DNA of 46,315 nucleotides from Methylobacillus sp. (lineage in GTDB: Bacteria; Pseudomonadota; Gammaproteobacteria; Burkholderiales; Methylophilaceae), in NCBI GenBank assembly GCA_018607785.1, contig JABBAU010000021.1:1-46315 (forward strand), written 5' to 3'. A program made the position numbers and the translations under genes. This document shows, piece after piece, positions 1-7,893 of the stretch. The stretch's first letter is position 1. Each line of letters opens with the position of its first letter. The notes beneath the pieces were generated by a model, which saw only the letters and a program-made list of their open reading frames with translations, was not told where the DNA came from and ran no database searches.

Positions 1-375
1 GACAGAATAAAGAAAAGATTAATCCATTGGAGACAAGTCTCAATATCAGCCTGTGGACAATCAGGTAGATCAAAAATACCCACCATCAAATCTCCTATTG
101 GGTTTGATCGGTTTGTAGAGGGAATAACAACAAATTCACTTAATTTATTGCTTCACCCTGATAACTCAAAAGAATCAAGTAATCTCCCAAATAAATATTC
201 TGGAGATATTAATATTTTTATTGGTCCGGAAGGTGGCTTCAGTCAAGATGAAGTGTTGCTTCTTAAAAAGCAAAATTGTATCAATATTCAATTAGGGTCA
301 CGAATCTTGAGAACAGAAACAGCACCTTTAGCAATAATTGCAATATTACAATATAAATATGGTGATTTTGCATAA
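1..375 (+). CDS. rsmE: 16S rRNA m3U1498 methyltransferase RsmE, 3' part only
   Basis: Frame 1 is open from the first base to the TAA at 373-375, giving about 124 C-terminal residues; the start lies outside the window. RsmE uses S-adenosylmethionine to methylate N3 of U1498 in 16S rRNA within the 30S subunit. The fragment shows the SPOUT-family C-terminal half: a WRQVSISACGQSGR segment near the left edge (family: W-ACEQ-GR), then IGPEGGFS, then LGSRILRTETAPLAI, which form the knotted SAM-binding site. It lies 54 bases upstream of argA on the same strand. The gene appears intact as far as it can be seen. Confidence 0.93.
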   Translation, partial: DRIKKRLIHWRQVSISACGQSGRSKIPTIKSPIGFDRFVEGITTNSLNLLLHPDNSKESSNLPNKYSGDINIFIGPEGGFSQDEVLLLKKQNCINIQLGSRILRTETAPLAIIAILQYKYGDFA

Positions 376-390
376 TTATTTGATTATTTT

Positions 391-398
391 GGTATAAT
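391..398 (+). promoter_or_regulatory. Extended -10 promoter element for argA
   Basis: The 54-base gap after rsmE holds a consensus TATAAT at 393-398, with a TG just upstream forming an extended -10 (TGGTATAAT, 390-398). A weak -35-like TTGCAT lies at 368-373, with long spacing. Transcription would start near 405, giving argA a leader of about 25 nt or less. Seen by eye only. Confidence 0.5.
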
Positions 399-408
399 AT
401 ACGAGTTT

Positions 409-422
409 AAATAAATTTATTT
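409..422. promoter_or_regulatory. Perfect 14-bp palindrome at the argA start, candidate operator
   Basis: AAATAAATTTATTT is a perfect inverted repeat lying just after the predicted transcription start and overlapping a possible TTG start codon at 421. The downstream protein carries its own XRE DNA-binding domain, so this would be a natural place for autoregulation. Binding is inference, and a 14-bp AT-only palindrome can occur by chance in such AT-rich DNA. Confidence 0.3.
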
Positions 423-429
423 GCAAAAT

Positions 430-1971
430 ATGCAAAATAATGTAGGCAATATCATTAGGCAAAAACGCAAAGAAATGGGTTTGACGTTAGGTGCGTTAGC
501 TAAAAATTTACAAATCAGCGTAAGCAATCTTTCAAGGATAGAAACAGGCTCTTTGAAAGTATCAACAAATCTAATAAATCAGTTAGTAGTTTTTTTTAAG
601 GTATCTCCTCAATTTTTTTTTAATCAACCATCTGCTGGTATTTTAAATACCTCATCCCAAAGTTCTTTTGTAGAGAATTTAAGGTTATCTGCTAAATATA
701 TTAGTCAATTTAATCAAAAAGTCTTTGTTATTGGGATAAGTGGGCACGTTTTCAATGACGGACAATTTGAAAATATTGCAAAGGACATTAATCTTCTACA
801 CTCACTTAATATCAAAGTAATTCTCGTCTATGGGGCTAGGCCCCAAGTAGAGGCTATCTTAGTAAAAAATAAGATTCCAATAAGGCTTGTACAAAATATG
901 CGAGTTACAAGTAAATCTGCTCTAAGTCATATTATTGAAGTTAATGGTGCTATGCGAGTTAAAATTGAAGCAACATTATCAACTATAAAACCCTTCACTG
1001 AAGGAATGCAACTTTCAAGTGGTAACTTTCTTACAGCAATGCCTGCAGGAGTTATTGATGGTATTGATATGGAGGCTACAGGGAGAGTTCGAAACATTGA
1101 TATAAATGCTATAGAAAATAAATTAAATCATCATGAAATTGTTATTGTCTCCCCTATTGGTTACTCTCCAATTGGGCAGATATTCAATTTATCTTATGAA
1201 CAAACTGCTGCAAATATTGCTGCTGCTATTGGAGCGGATAAGTTAATATACTATGTCGATGCAAATGGTATTCTTAATGAGAGAGGCGAGTTAATACCTG
1301 AATTGACTTCAGAAAAGGCTCACAAACTAATTTCTCATATTGAAGAAAAAACTTCCCCCGAAGCTGCACAGAATTTATCTTATGATGATTTCAATATCTT
1401 AAAAAGTAGTTTATTTGCAATCAAGAATAAAATTAAAAAAGTCCATTTAATAAACAGGCATATTGATGGATCTCTTATTGAAGAACTTTTCACCGAAAAA
1501 GGTTCTGGCACTATTTTTACAGAGTTTGCATTAGAGAACTTTAGAAAAGCAACCGAAGGGGATATAAAAGATATTTATAGAATTTTATCTCTCTTTGAAA
1601 AGAAAAAAATACTTGTAGAAAGAGATTTGCCACAAATAAAAAATAGTATCGAACATTTTTATATTCTTGAGCATGACAAAAAATTTGTAGGTTGTGTTTC
1701 ACTTAACCCCTATAAAGAGGGGCTGGAACTCGCAAGTTTTGCTATAGACAAAAATTATCAAAAACTAGGTTTTGGCAAGAAATTACTTAAATTCTGTGAA
1801 CTGGAAGCCTTGAAGCTTAAATATAATGAAGTTTTTATTCTTACAACACAATCAGAACATTGGTTTGCTGAAAACGGCTTTAGGGAAAAATCAAAAGATT
1901 TAATGCCTGCACTTAGGAAAAAAACTTACCAATCTAAACGAAATTCTAAATACTTAACTAAAAAGCTATAA
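430..1971 (+). CDS. argA: N-acetylglutamate synthase fused to an N-terminal XRE helix-turn-helix domain
   Basis: This enzyme makes N-acetylglutamate from glutamate and acetyl-CoA, the first step of arginine synthesis, in the cytoplasm. Counting from a possible TTG start at 421, residues about 8-67 are a clear XRE/Cro-type domain (IRQKRKEMGLTLGALA, then VSNLSRIETG). From about residue 82 the protein aligns by eye with E. coli ArgA over its full length: the amino-acid kinase-like domain (DINLLHSLNIK, VYGARPQ, SSGNF) and then a GNAT acetyltransferase (RKATEGDI, AIDKNYQKLGFGKKLL, LTTQSEHWFAENGF). E. coli ArgA is about 443 aa with no HTH; this protein is 513-516 aa. ATG 430 is preferred; TTG 421 is possible, because a 9-base tandem repeat (422-439) duplicates the start region. 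Neither start has a clear ribosome binding site. argB follows 36 bases on. Confidence 0.92.
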   Translation: MQNNVGNIIRQKRKEMGLTLGALAKNLQISVSNLSRIETGSLKVSTNLINQLVVFFKVSPQFFFNQPSAGILNTSSQSSFVENLRLSAKYISQFNQKVFVIGISGHVFNDGQFENIAKDINLLHSLNIKVILVYGARPQVEAILVKNKIPIRLVQNMRVTSKSALSHIIEVNGAMRVKIEATLSTIKPFTEGMQLSSGNFLTAMPAGVIDGIDMEATGRVRNIDINAIENKLNHHEIVIVSPIGYSPIGQIFNLSYEQTAANIAAAIGADKLIYYVDANGILNERGELIPELTSEKAHKLISHIEEKTSPEAAQNLSYDDFNILKSSLFAIKNKIKKVHLINRHIDGSLIEELFTEKGSGTIFTEFALENFRKATEGDIKDIYRILSLFEKKKILVERDLPQIKNSIEHFYILEHDKKFVGCVSLNPYKEGLELASFAIDKNYQKLGFGKKLLKFCELEALKLKYNEVFILTTQSEHWFAENGFREKSKDLMPALRKKTYQSKRNSKYLTKKL

Positions 1972-2007
1972 AATGACCTTTAAATTACAAATAATTAAGA
2001 AATATTT

Positions 2008-2880
2008 ATGACCCCAAACGAAAAAGCAAAAATATTGAGTGAAGCACTTCCTTATATAAAGAAGTTTTCCAAAAAAATCATAGTCATTAAGTATGGTGGT
2101 AATGCCATGATTGATGAAAACTTAAAACATTCGTTTGCAAAAGATGTCGTGCTTTTAAAGTTGGTTGGCATGAACCCTATTATTGTCCATGGAGGGGGTC
2201 CTCAAATAAATAAAAATTTAGATTCTATTGGTAAAAAAGGTGAATTTCATAATGGCATGAGGATAACTGATAAGGCAACGATGGGAGTAGTTTATGAGGT
2301 TCTGAACTCAATTAATTTAGAAATTGTAGAATTGATTAAAGAAAATGGTGGAGATGCATCTAGCCTCTCAGAGAAAAAATCACTTGGGTTTATTAAATCA
2401 AAAAAATTACTCCTTGATGACAATAAATCAGAAAATAATAATGTTGATCTAGGCTATGTTGGAGAAATAGAAAGTATCGATGAAAAATTTATAAATAGTT
2501 TTATTACAAATAAATCAATACCTGTCATCGCACCCATCGGAATAGGACAGGATGGTCAAGTTTATAATATAAATGCTGATGTTGTTGCAGGCAAAATTGC
2601 TGAAGTAACTAGCAGTGAAAAATTAGTTCTTATGACCAATACAAAAGGTGTTCTTGATAAGAATAAAAAATTAATTACTGGAATTAAAGCTGATGAAGTA
2701 GATGGTCTTATCAAATCAGGTATTCTTTCAGGTGGCATGTTACCTAAAATTCAATCAGCTGTTCATGCCGCAAAAAGCAAAGTAAATAGTGTGCATATAA
2801 TTGATGGCAGAGTCGAACACGCACTGCTTCTTGAAATTTTAACTGATCAAGGTGTAGGTACCCTCATTAAATCTCACTAA
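2008..2880 (+). CDS. argB: Acetylglutamate kinase
   Basis: ArgB phosphorylates N-acetylglutamate with ATP, the second step of arginine synthesis, directly after the ArgA reaction. The 290-aa protein is of normal length. It shows the amino-acid kinase N-terminus VIKYGGNAM, the substrate loop VHGGGPQI, the segment GMRITD, and the C-terminal SGGMLPKI and [16 protein letters not shown] with GVGTLI. It starts 36 bases after argA with no visible promoter between them, so the two are probably co-transcribed. No Shine-Dalgarno sequence stands out before the ATG. Confidence 0.97.
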   Translation: MTPNEKAKILSEALPYIKKFSKKIIVIKYGGNAMIDENLKHSFAKDVVLLKLVGMNPIIVHGGGPQINKNLDSIGKKGEFHNGMRITDKATMGVVYEVLNSINLEIVELIKENGGDASSLSEKKSLGFIKSKKLLLDDNKSENNNVDLGYVGEIESIDEKFINSFITNKSIPVIAPIGIGQDGQVYNINADVVAGKIAEVTSSEKLVLMTNTKGVLDKNKKLITGIKADEVDGLIKSGILSGGMLPKIQSAVHAAKSKVNSVHIIDGRVEHALLLEILTDQGVGTLIKSH

Positions 2881-3498
2881 ATGGCTGCTACCTGGATTTT
2901 CGATCTTGATAACACATTACATGATGCTCAATCAAAAATATTCCCACTCGTAAATACAAAGATGAATGAATATATATCTTCATATCTCGATATAAGCCTT
3001 GAAGATGCAAGTAGTTTAAGAGAAAGTTATTGGGAGAGATATGGGGCAACCCTTAAAGGACTGATTAAACATCATAATATTAATCCAATAGATTTTTTAA
3101 GCGTAACTCATAATCTTCAAGATTTTAACAAACTTGTGCACCCCGAAAATAATCTAAAAAAAACATTGTCTAAAATTCAAGGCAGAAAAATTATTTACAC
3201 GAATGCACCAAAGACCTATACAAACAAAATTCTTAAAATTAGTAAAATCTTCGAATTATTCGATGAAATATTTACAATTGAGGATTCAAATTTTATCCCT
3301 AAGCCTGATCAGGGCATGATGGATACCTTCTTAAAAAAATACAATATAAGTGAGGGGTTTTTTATTGATGATGTTAAAGAAAATCTTTTTACAGCAAAAA
3401 ACTCAGGCCTTACTACTATTTGGATAACTAATGAGAAAAATCAACCTTCGTTCATAGATAAAAAAATAGAAAAAATCAGTGATTTACTCAGCCTCTAA
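2881..3498 (+). CDS. HAD-family hydrolase, pyrimidine 5'-nucleotidase type
   Basis: The 205-aa cytoplasmic protein starts with ATG directly abutting the argB TAA, so translation is probably coupled. HAD motif I is FDLDNTLHDA (nucleophile Asp and acid/base Asp), motif II is the IIYTNAP region, motif III is the Lys in IPKPD, and motif IV is FIDDVKENL. This is the layout of the SDT1/PHM8-like pyrimidine 5'-nucleotidases, which dephosphorylate nucleoside monophosphates; the physiological substrate cannot be read from sequence. Such a gene next to argB is common in betaproteobacteria as far as I recall. Its last 15 bases overlap the convergent cca gene. Confidence 0.85.
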   Translation: MAATWIFDLDNTLHDAQSKIFPLVNTKMNEYISSYLDISLEDASSLRESYWERYGATLKGLIKHHNINPIDFLSVTHNLQDFNKLVHPENNLKKTLSKIQGRKIIYTNAPKTYTNKILKISKIFELFDEIFTIEDSNFIPKPDQGMMDTFLKKYNISEGFFIDDVKENLFTAKNSGLTTIWITNEKNQPSFIDKKIEKISDLLSL

Positions 3499-4680
3499 TT
3501 TTTTTAAAATAAGAAGCCTATCCTCATAAATTTGTTTTTTTATTTGATCTCCATTCATTACAGACTCAAATGATTTTTTTTCCTTAGTTGAAAGCTCAAT
3601 AATCGCTTCTAATAATTTAGTAATATTTTGTAATAATTTAGATCTGCCTTTAATAAAATCCTCTTGATTTGCTTCAAAGTTATTTGATGAATCTAGATTG
3701 ATAGATTCGTTTTTAGAGATACTAAGAATCATTAACATATTTAATATTTCAAATATTATTTTTGGCCTTCTAAAGAAGTCTAAACGATACAAGCAATCAA
3801 GTTTCTTATTTAGCTTTAAGGTTAAGAAATTATCAAGATTATCTTTTTCAGACTTTAAGGCCTCATAAACTTTCTTCTGAGTATTAGATAGTTTTAAATG
3901 TCTTAATAAGTTATTTTCATCTTCGATAAAACTTTCAGAAAAATAAGGGATTAGTAAAACTAATAAAATTCTAAATTCAGTTGCAACATTTACAATTTTT
4001 TTGTCAAGAGTGTGGCCTAGGGCAACAAAATTTGAATCTAGTTTTTTATCAGCATTGATTCCTGGGAATATTTGATTTAATGCGTCACATTCACACAAAT
4101 AATAGAACATCTTGCTTGGATACATCCCAGCTAATCCTTTTTTTAATTCTTCCAGGACTCTTTCTATTGGTAATGATTTTAACTCGCCATTTGAAACCAT
4201 TTTTTTTAGTAAACTTAAAGTATCTTTATGAATTTCAAATTTTTTATCTAGAGTAGAGAATCTAGCAGCTCTCAATATCCTAAGGGGGTCTTCAATAAAG
4301 GCATCGCTCACATGCCGAAGAACTCTTTTTTTTATGTCAATCTGTCCATTGTAAGGGTCATAAATTTTTCCATTCTCGTCTTGTGCAATTGCATTAATGG
4401 TTAAGTCTCTTCTCTTAAGGTCTTCTTCCAAGCTCACCTGAGGTGAGGTATAAAACTTAAATCCATGATAACCAACACCAATTTTTTTTTCTGTTCTAGC
4501 AAGCGCATATTCTTCTTTAGTCTTTGGATGAAGGAAAACTGGAAAATCTTTACCTATGGGCTTATAGCCATTTTTAATCATTTCTTCTGGTGAGCTTCCA
4601 ACTACAACAAAATCTTTATCCTTTACTGGAATATTTAAAAACTTATCTCTTAAAGCACCACCAACTAAATATATTTTCAT
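3484..4680 (-). CDS. cca: CCA-adding tRNA nucleotidyltransferase with degenerate HD domain
   Basis: Cca adds or repairs the 3' CCA of tRNAs using CTP and ATP without a template. The N-terminus carries the class II nucleotidyltransferase signature: GGALRDKFL, then the metal-binding DKDFVVVG, then RRDLTINAIA and the RILRAARF helix. The 398-aa length approaches the long gammaproteobacterial/betaproteobacterial form, which has a C-terminal HD phosphohydrolase domain. Here the expected His-Asp pair (family: CHDLGK) is absent; the matching region reads LLVLLIPYFSESF. Nucleotidyltransferase activity is expected, phosphohydrolase activity is not. It is the last gene of the minus-strand run, with 3 bases between it and the preceding gene. 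Confidence 0.92.
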   Translation of the reverse strand: MKIYLVGGALRDKFLNIPVKDKDFVVVGSSPEEMIKNGYKPIGKDFPVFLHPKTKEEYALARTEKKIGVGYHGFKFYTSPQVSLEEDLKRRDLTINAIAQDENGKIYDPYNGQIDIKKRVLRHVSDAFIEDPLRILRAARFSTLDKKFEIHKDTLSLLKKMVSNGELKSLPIERVLEELKKGLAGMYPSKMFYYLCECDALNQIFPGINADKKLDSNFVALGHTLDKKIVNVATEFRILLVLLIPYFSESFIEDENNLLRHLKLSNTQKKVYEALKSEKDNLDNFLTLKLNKKLDCLYRLDFFRRPKIIFEILNMLMILSISKNESINLDSSNNFEANQEDFIKGRSKLLQNITKLLEAIIELSTKEKKSFESVMNGDQIKKQIYEDRLLILKKLEAE

Positions 4681-4683
4681 AAA

Positions 4684-5568
4684 TTATTCGCTAATTTTTT
4701 TTAAGTAGGATGACAATTGTTTAAGGCTAGATTTATATTGATATGCATCGTTAATATCTATTGTATTTTCAATTTCCATTGACTTAAGGTTATCCCGAGT
4801 AACTAATTTGATTGGCAATATTTCTAAACAACGGACAAAAAATATTGTAAATGTTTTATTTAAAGGGATGATAATGTTTTTCTTATTAAAGCTTTTCTTA
4901 ATAAGTTTGATAATTTCTAAGAAAGTAAATACTTTAGGCCCTGCAATATTTAAAATTCGCTTATAAGATTTTTTACTATCCATGACTTTAATGATTATTT
5001 CAACGAAGTCATCAACATTAATTGGTTGAAATTTAGCTTTGGGTGATATCAAAAAAAAGATGGGCAAAAACTTAATCATCTTAATAAATAGATTGATAAA
5101 ATTATCATTAGGTCCGTAAACAATTGAAGGCCTTAAAATTGTCCAGTCCTTATTTTTGAATAATGAGGTTACTGCTTTTTCACCTCTTAATTTCGAAAAC
5201 AAGTATTTACTTTCACCAGGTGTATCACACTTAAGCGCAGAAATATGGACCAATCTTGTTATATTTACTTTCTTGGCACATTTAACAATTTCTCTTGTTA
5301 ATCCTTCATGAACATTTAGAAATTGATTTTTCTTTAATTCATGCAAGATACCAATCAAATTAATTAAAACATCAGTGCCTTTCAATAACTCCTGTAAATT
5401 TGAATTATCTGAATAATGAACTATTTTTACATTCGGGAGAACTTTTAAATGATTCGCTTTAATTTTATTTCTAGTAAAAACCCTTATCTCATTTTTCTTC
5501 TTAGCAAGCTGACCAATTAATTCCGTTCCAATAAATCCAGAACTACCAAAAATTGAAATGGTACGCAT
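4684..5568 (-). CDS. NAD(P)-binding SDR-family protein, complex I NDUFA9-like
   Basis: The 294-aa protein begins with an atypical-SDR Rossmann motif, ISIFGSSGFIGTELI, followed by DVLINLIGIL, HISALKCD with SKYLFSKLRGE, and WTILRPSIVYGPND, which resembles the NDUFA9-like subgroup (SDR_a5). In mitochondria that family is a complex I accessory subunit binding NADPH; in bacteria its role is unclear, and it could act in quinone or lipid metabolism. It is packed between a 60-aa membrane protein and cca with 3-base gaps on both sides, so it belongs to the same transcript. The exact substrate is unknown. Confidence 0.8.
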   Translation of the reverse strand: MRTISIFGSSGFIGTELIGQLAKKKNEIRVFTRNKIKANHLKVLPNVKIVHYSDNSNLQELLKGTDVLINLIGILHELKKNQFLNVHEGLTREIVKCAKKVNITRLVHISALKCDTPGESKYLFSKLRGEKAVTSLFKNKDWTILRPSIVYGPNDNFINLFIKMIKFLPIFFLISPKAKFQPINVDDFVEIIIKVMDSKKSYKRILNIAGPKVFTFLEIIKLIKKSFNKKNIIIPLNKTFTIFFVRCLEILPIKLVTRDNLKSMEIENTIDINDAYQYKSSLKQLSSYLKKISE

Positions 5569-5571
5569 AAT

Positions 5572-5754
5572 TTAAGTGTGAATAATTCTAAATAGAAAAT
5601 ATATTAATAAAATAATTACACTCGCATAAATTACATAATTTAAAATTAAACGAATCAAATGTAGATATTTCTTATCTTTTGTTACTAGAAAATAGATTGC
5701 TAGAACAATGATTCCAATTAAAATTAGTACGCCTGCTAACCTTAAAAAAATCAT
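5572..5754 (-). CDS. Small two-helix membrane protein of unknown function
   Basis: I do not recognise this 60-aa protein. It has two hydrophobic stretches that look like transmembrane helices (about residues 4-24 and 37-57), joined by a short basic loop (TKDKKYLHLIR). The gene sits between lpxC (2-base gap) and the NDUFA9-like gene (3-base gap) in the same orientation, and that packing supports it as a real co-translated gene. No catalytic motif is visible. Confidence 0.68.
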   Translation of the reverse strand: MIFLRLAGVLILIGIIVLAIYFLVTKDKKYLHLIRLILNYVIYASVIILLIYFLFRIIHT

Positions 5755-5756
5755 AA

Positions 5757-6701
5757 TTAAGTTATATAGTTTGTAGAATTAAATTCTAATTTTGAATTAA
5801 GATATTGTTTTGCTAAATGAGCCGTATCATCACTTTCTAGATCTAATGTTGCAACTTCCCATGTATCTGGATTTTGAGCTAACTTTCTAATTAATTTGTT
5901 ATTAAGGTCATGGCCTGATTTAAAAGCTGTAAACTTACCTAGCAGTGGTTTTCCAAGCATAAATAAATCGCCCATCGCATCAAGAATTTTATGTCTTACA
6001 AATTCGTCTTTGTATCTTAATCCATCCTTATTGATTATTTTATAATCATCTACAACAATAGCATTATCTAGTGAGCCACCTCTAGCTAATCCATTGGATC
6101 TAAGTGCTTCAACTTCCTGCATAAATCCAAATGTCCTAGCCCTACTTATATCCTGCACATAAGAATCTTGAAAGAAATCAATGCTCACATGGCTATTTTC
6201 AGTTTTAAAGACTGGATGAGGAAAATCTATTGTAAAGTCAATAATGAAGCCTTGATATGGTTCAAAAATTGCAAATTTATCGTCTTCCCTAACTTCAATA
6301 GTCTTCTTAATACGAATAAATTGCTTAGGAGCAAGTTGATCGACAATTCCAGCTGACTTTATTAAATGTATAAAAGTAATAGCACTTCCATCCATTATGG
6401 GTATTTCAGATCCTGATACCTCAATTGTAATATTATCAACTCCTGATGCACACAAGGCAGACATAAGATGTTCAACCGTCGATATTTGAAAATCTGCATT
6501 ACCAATTGTTGAGCATAGTCTTGTATCAAGTACTATAGTTGGGTCAACTTTTACCTGAGATACTTTTTTTTGATTTATTTTTTTAAAAACAATACCTTGG
6601 TTCTCAGAGCCCGGTTTAAGAGTTATTTTCACCTTTTCGCCTGAATGCAGGCCTACGCCGACCTCACTTATTTCATTTTTAATCGTTTTTTGAAAAATCA
6701 T
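5757..6701 (-). CDS. lpxC: UDP-3-O-acyl-N-acetylglucosamine deacetylase
   Basis: LpxC is the zinc enzyme of the first committed step of lipid A synthesis, so the organism makes a lipid A-based outer membrane. The 314-aa protein is of normal length. It shows the N-terminal GVGLHSG, the zinc ligand His in VEHLMSAL (His78), ARTFGFM, and the second zinc motif HKILDAMGDL, which supplies His and Asp. The ATG overlaps the ftsZ stop by four bases (ATGA, 6698-6701), so translation is probably coupled to ftsZ. lpxC after ftsZ is the usual end of the proteobacterial dcw cluster. Confidence 0.97.
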   Translation of the reverse strand: MIFQKTIKNEISEVGVGLHSGEKVKITLKPGSENQGIVFKKINQKKVSQVKVDPTIVLDTRLCSTIGNADFQISTVEHLMSALCASGVDNITIEVSGSEIPIMDGSAITFIHLIKSAGIVDQLAPKQFIRIKKTIEVREDDKFAIFEPYQGFIIDFTIDFPHPVFKTENSHVSIDFFQDSYVQDISRARTFGFMQEVEALRSNGLARGGSLDNAIVVDDYKIINKDGLRYKDEFVRHKILDAMGDLFMLGKPLLGKFTAFKSGHDLNNKLIRKLAQNPDTWEVATLDLESDDTAHLAKQYLNSKLEFNSTNYIT

Positions 6702-7867
6702 TTTTCTCTATCCTTTGATCTTAAAAATGAAGGTGTATCGTATTCACCATCATCTTCTAATGTTGAGATAGTCATACCTTCACCTGAATTTTCTTCAAAC
6801 ACGTTTAACCCATTATCATCCTCTGTCTCGAAATTAATCTCCTCAACAACGTTTGATGTATCTTGTGAGTTCATTTCTGTGCTATCTGTTTTTGGTAACT
6901 CATACGAACTGGCTGGGGTTGATAAGCCAGTGGCTACCATAGTCACCCTAAGATGATTATTTAAAGATTCATCAATTACACTGCCTACAATGATTGAAGC
7001 ATTCTCAGCAGCATATTTTTTAATATGATCCATAACTTCAAAATATTCTCTCATTTTAAAATCTTTACTGGCAGAGATATTCACTAAAATACCTTTAGCA
7101 TTATTCAAATTTACTTCTTCTAATAAGGGGCATGAAACAGCCTCTTTTGCAGCTGCTAAAGCTCTATCGGGTCCTTCTGAAAAACCTGAGCCAATTACTG
7201 CCACTCCCATTTCACTCATCACTGTTTTAACGTCAGAAAAATCAACGTTAATTAAACCTGGATTATTAATGATTTCAGCAATTCCTTCCACTGCACTGTT
7301 TAAAACATTGTTTGCAGCTCCAAAGGCATCAACAAAAGTAACTTCTTCACCTAAAACTCCCATTAACTTTTCATTCGGAATTACTATTAGTGAATCAACA
7401 TAATTTACTAATTCACTTATTCCTTCTTTTGCAACTTGAGTTCTTCGACCTTCAAAGTCAAATGGTTTTGTGACAACAGCTACCGTCAGTATTCCTAATT
7501 CTTTTGCAGCTTGTGCAATGATTGGGGTTGCTCCTGTTCCTGTACCTCCACCCATTCCTGCAGTAATAAAGAGCATATCTGCTCCCTGAATCGCTTGAAC
7601 TATCTTCTCTTTATCGTCTATCGCAGCCTGCTTACCTGTATCGGGGCGAGAACCAGCACCTAAGCCTTTCGTTAAGCTATCCCCAATTTGAATAATGGTA
7701 TTTGCTTGACTTTTTTTTAAAGCTTGAAGATCTGTATTGATGCATATAAATTCAACACCTTGCACATTTTTTTCAATCATGAAATCAACGGCATTACCTC
7801 CACAACCTCCAACACCGATGACTTTTATCAGTGCTTTCTGACTTTTGTCATCAACCATTTCAAACAT
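6698..7867 (-). CDS. ftsZ: Cell division protein FtsZ
   Basis: FtsZ is the tubulin-like GTPase that polymerises into the division ring. The 389-aa protein has the N-terminal GVGGCGGNAVDFM, the tubulin signature GGGTGTG at residues 106-112, and the synergy-loop region NVDFSDVKTVM. A long acidic linker follows, and the C-terminal peptide DTPSFLRS matches the FtsA/ZipA-binding tail. An AGGGTG ribosome binding site lies just upstream of the ATG, one of the clearer ones in this run. It follows ftsA after a 26-base gap and overlaps lpxC. Confidence 0.98.
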   Translation of the reverse strand: MFEMVDDKSQKALIKVIGVGGCGGNAVDFMIEKNVQGVEFICINTDLQALKKSQANTIIQIGDSLTKGLGAGSRPDTGKQAAIDDKEKIVQAIQGADMLFITAGMGGGTGTGATPIIAQAAKELGILTVAVVTKPFDFEGRRTQVAKEGISELVNYVDSLIVIPNEKLMGVLGEEVTFVDAFGAANNVLNSAVEGIAEIINNPGLINVDFSDVKTVMSEMGVAVIGSGFSEGPDRALAAAKEAVSCPLLEEVNLNNAKGILVNISASKDFKMREYFEVMDHIKKYAAENASIIVGSVIDESLNNHLRVTMVATGLSTPASSYELPKTDSTEMNSQDTSNVVEEINFETEDDNGLNVFEENSGEGMTISTLEDDGEYDTPSFLRSKDREK

Positions 7868-7893
7868 ATATCACCCTTATTCTTTGAATTATC

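Noticed and set aside
6645-6956. 103-aa plus-strand frame opposite ftsZ and the lpxC start
   Set aside because: Antisense to strongly conserved ftsZ, serine-rich as expected for an antisense frame; no start signal.
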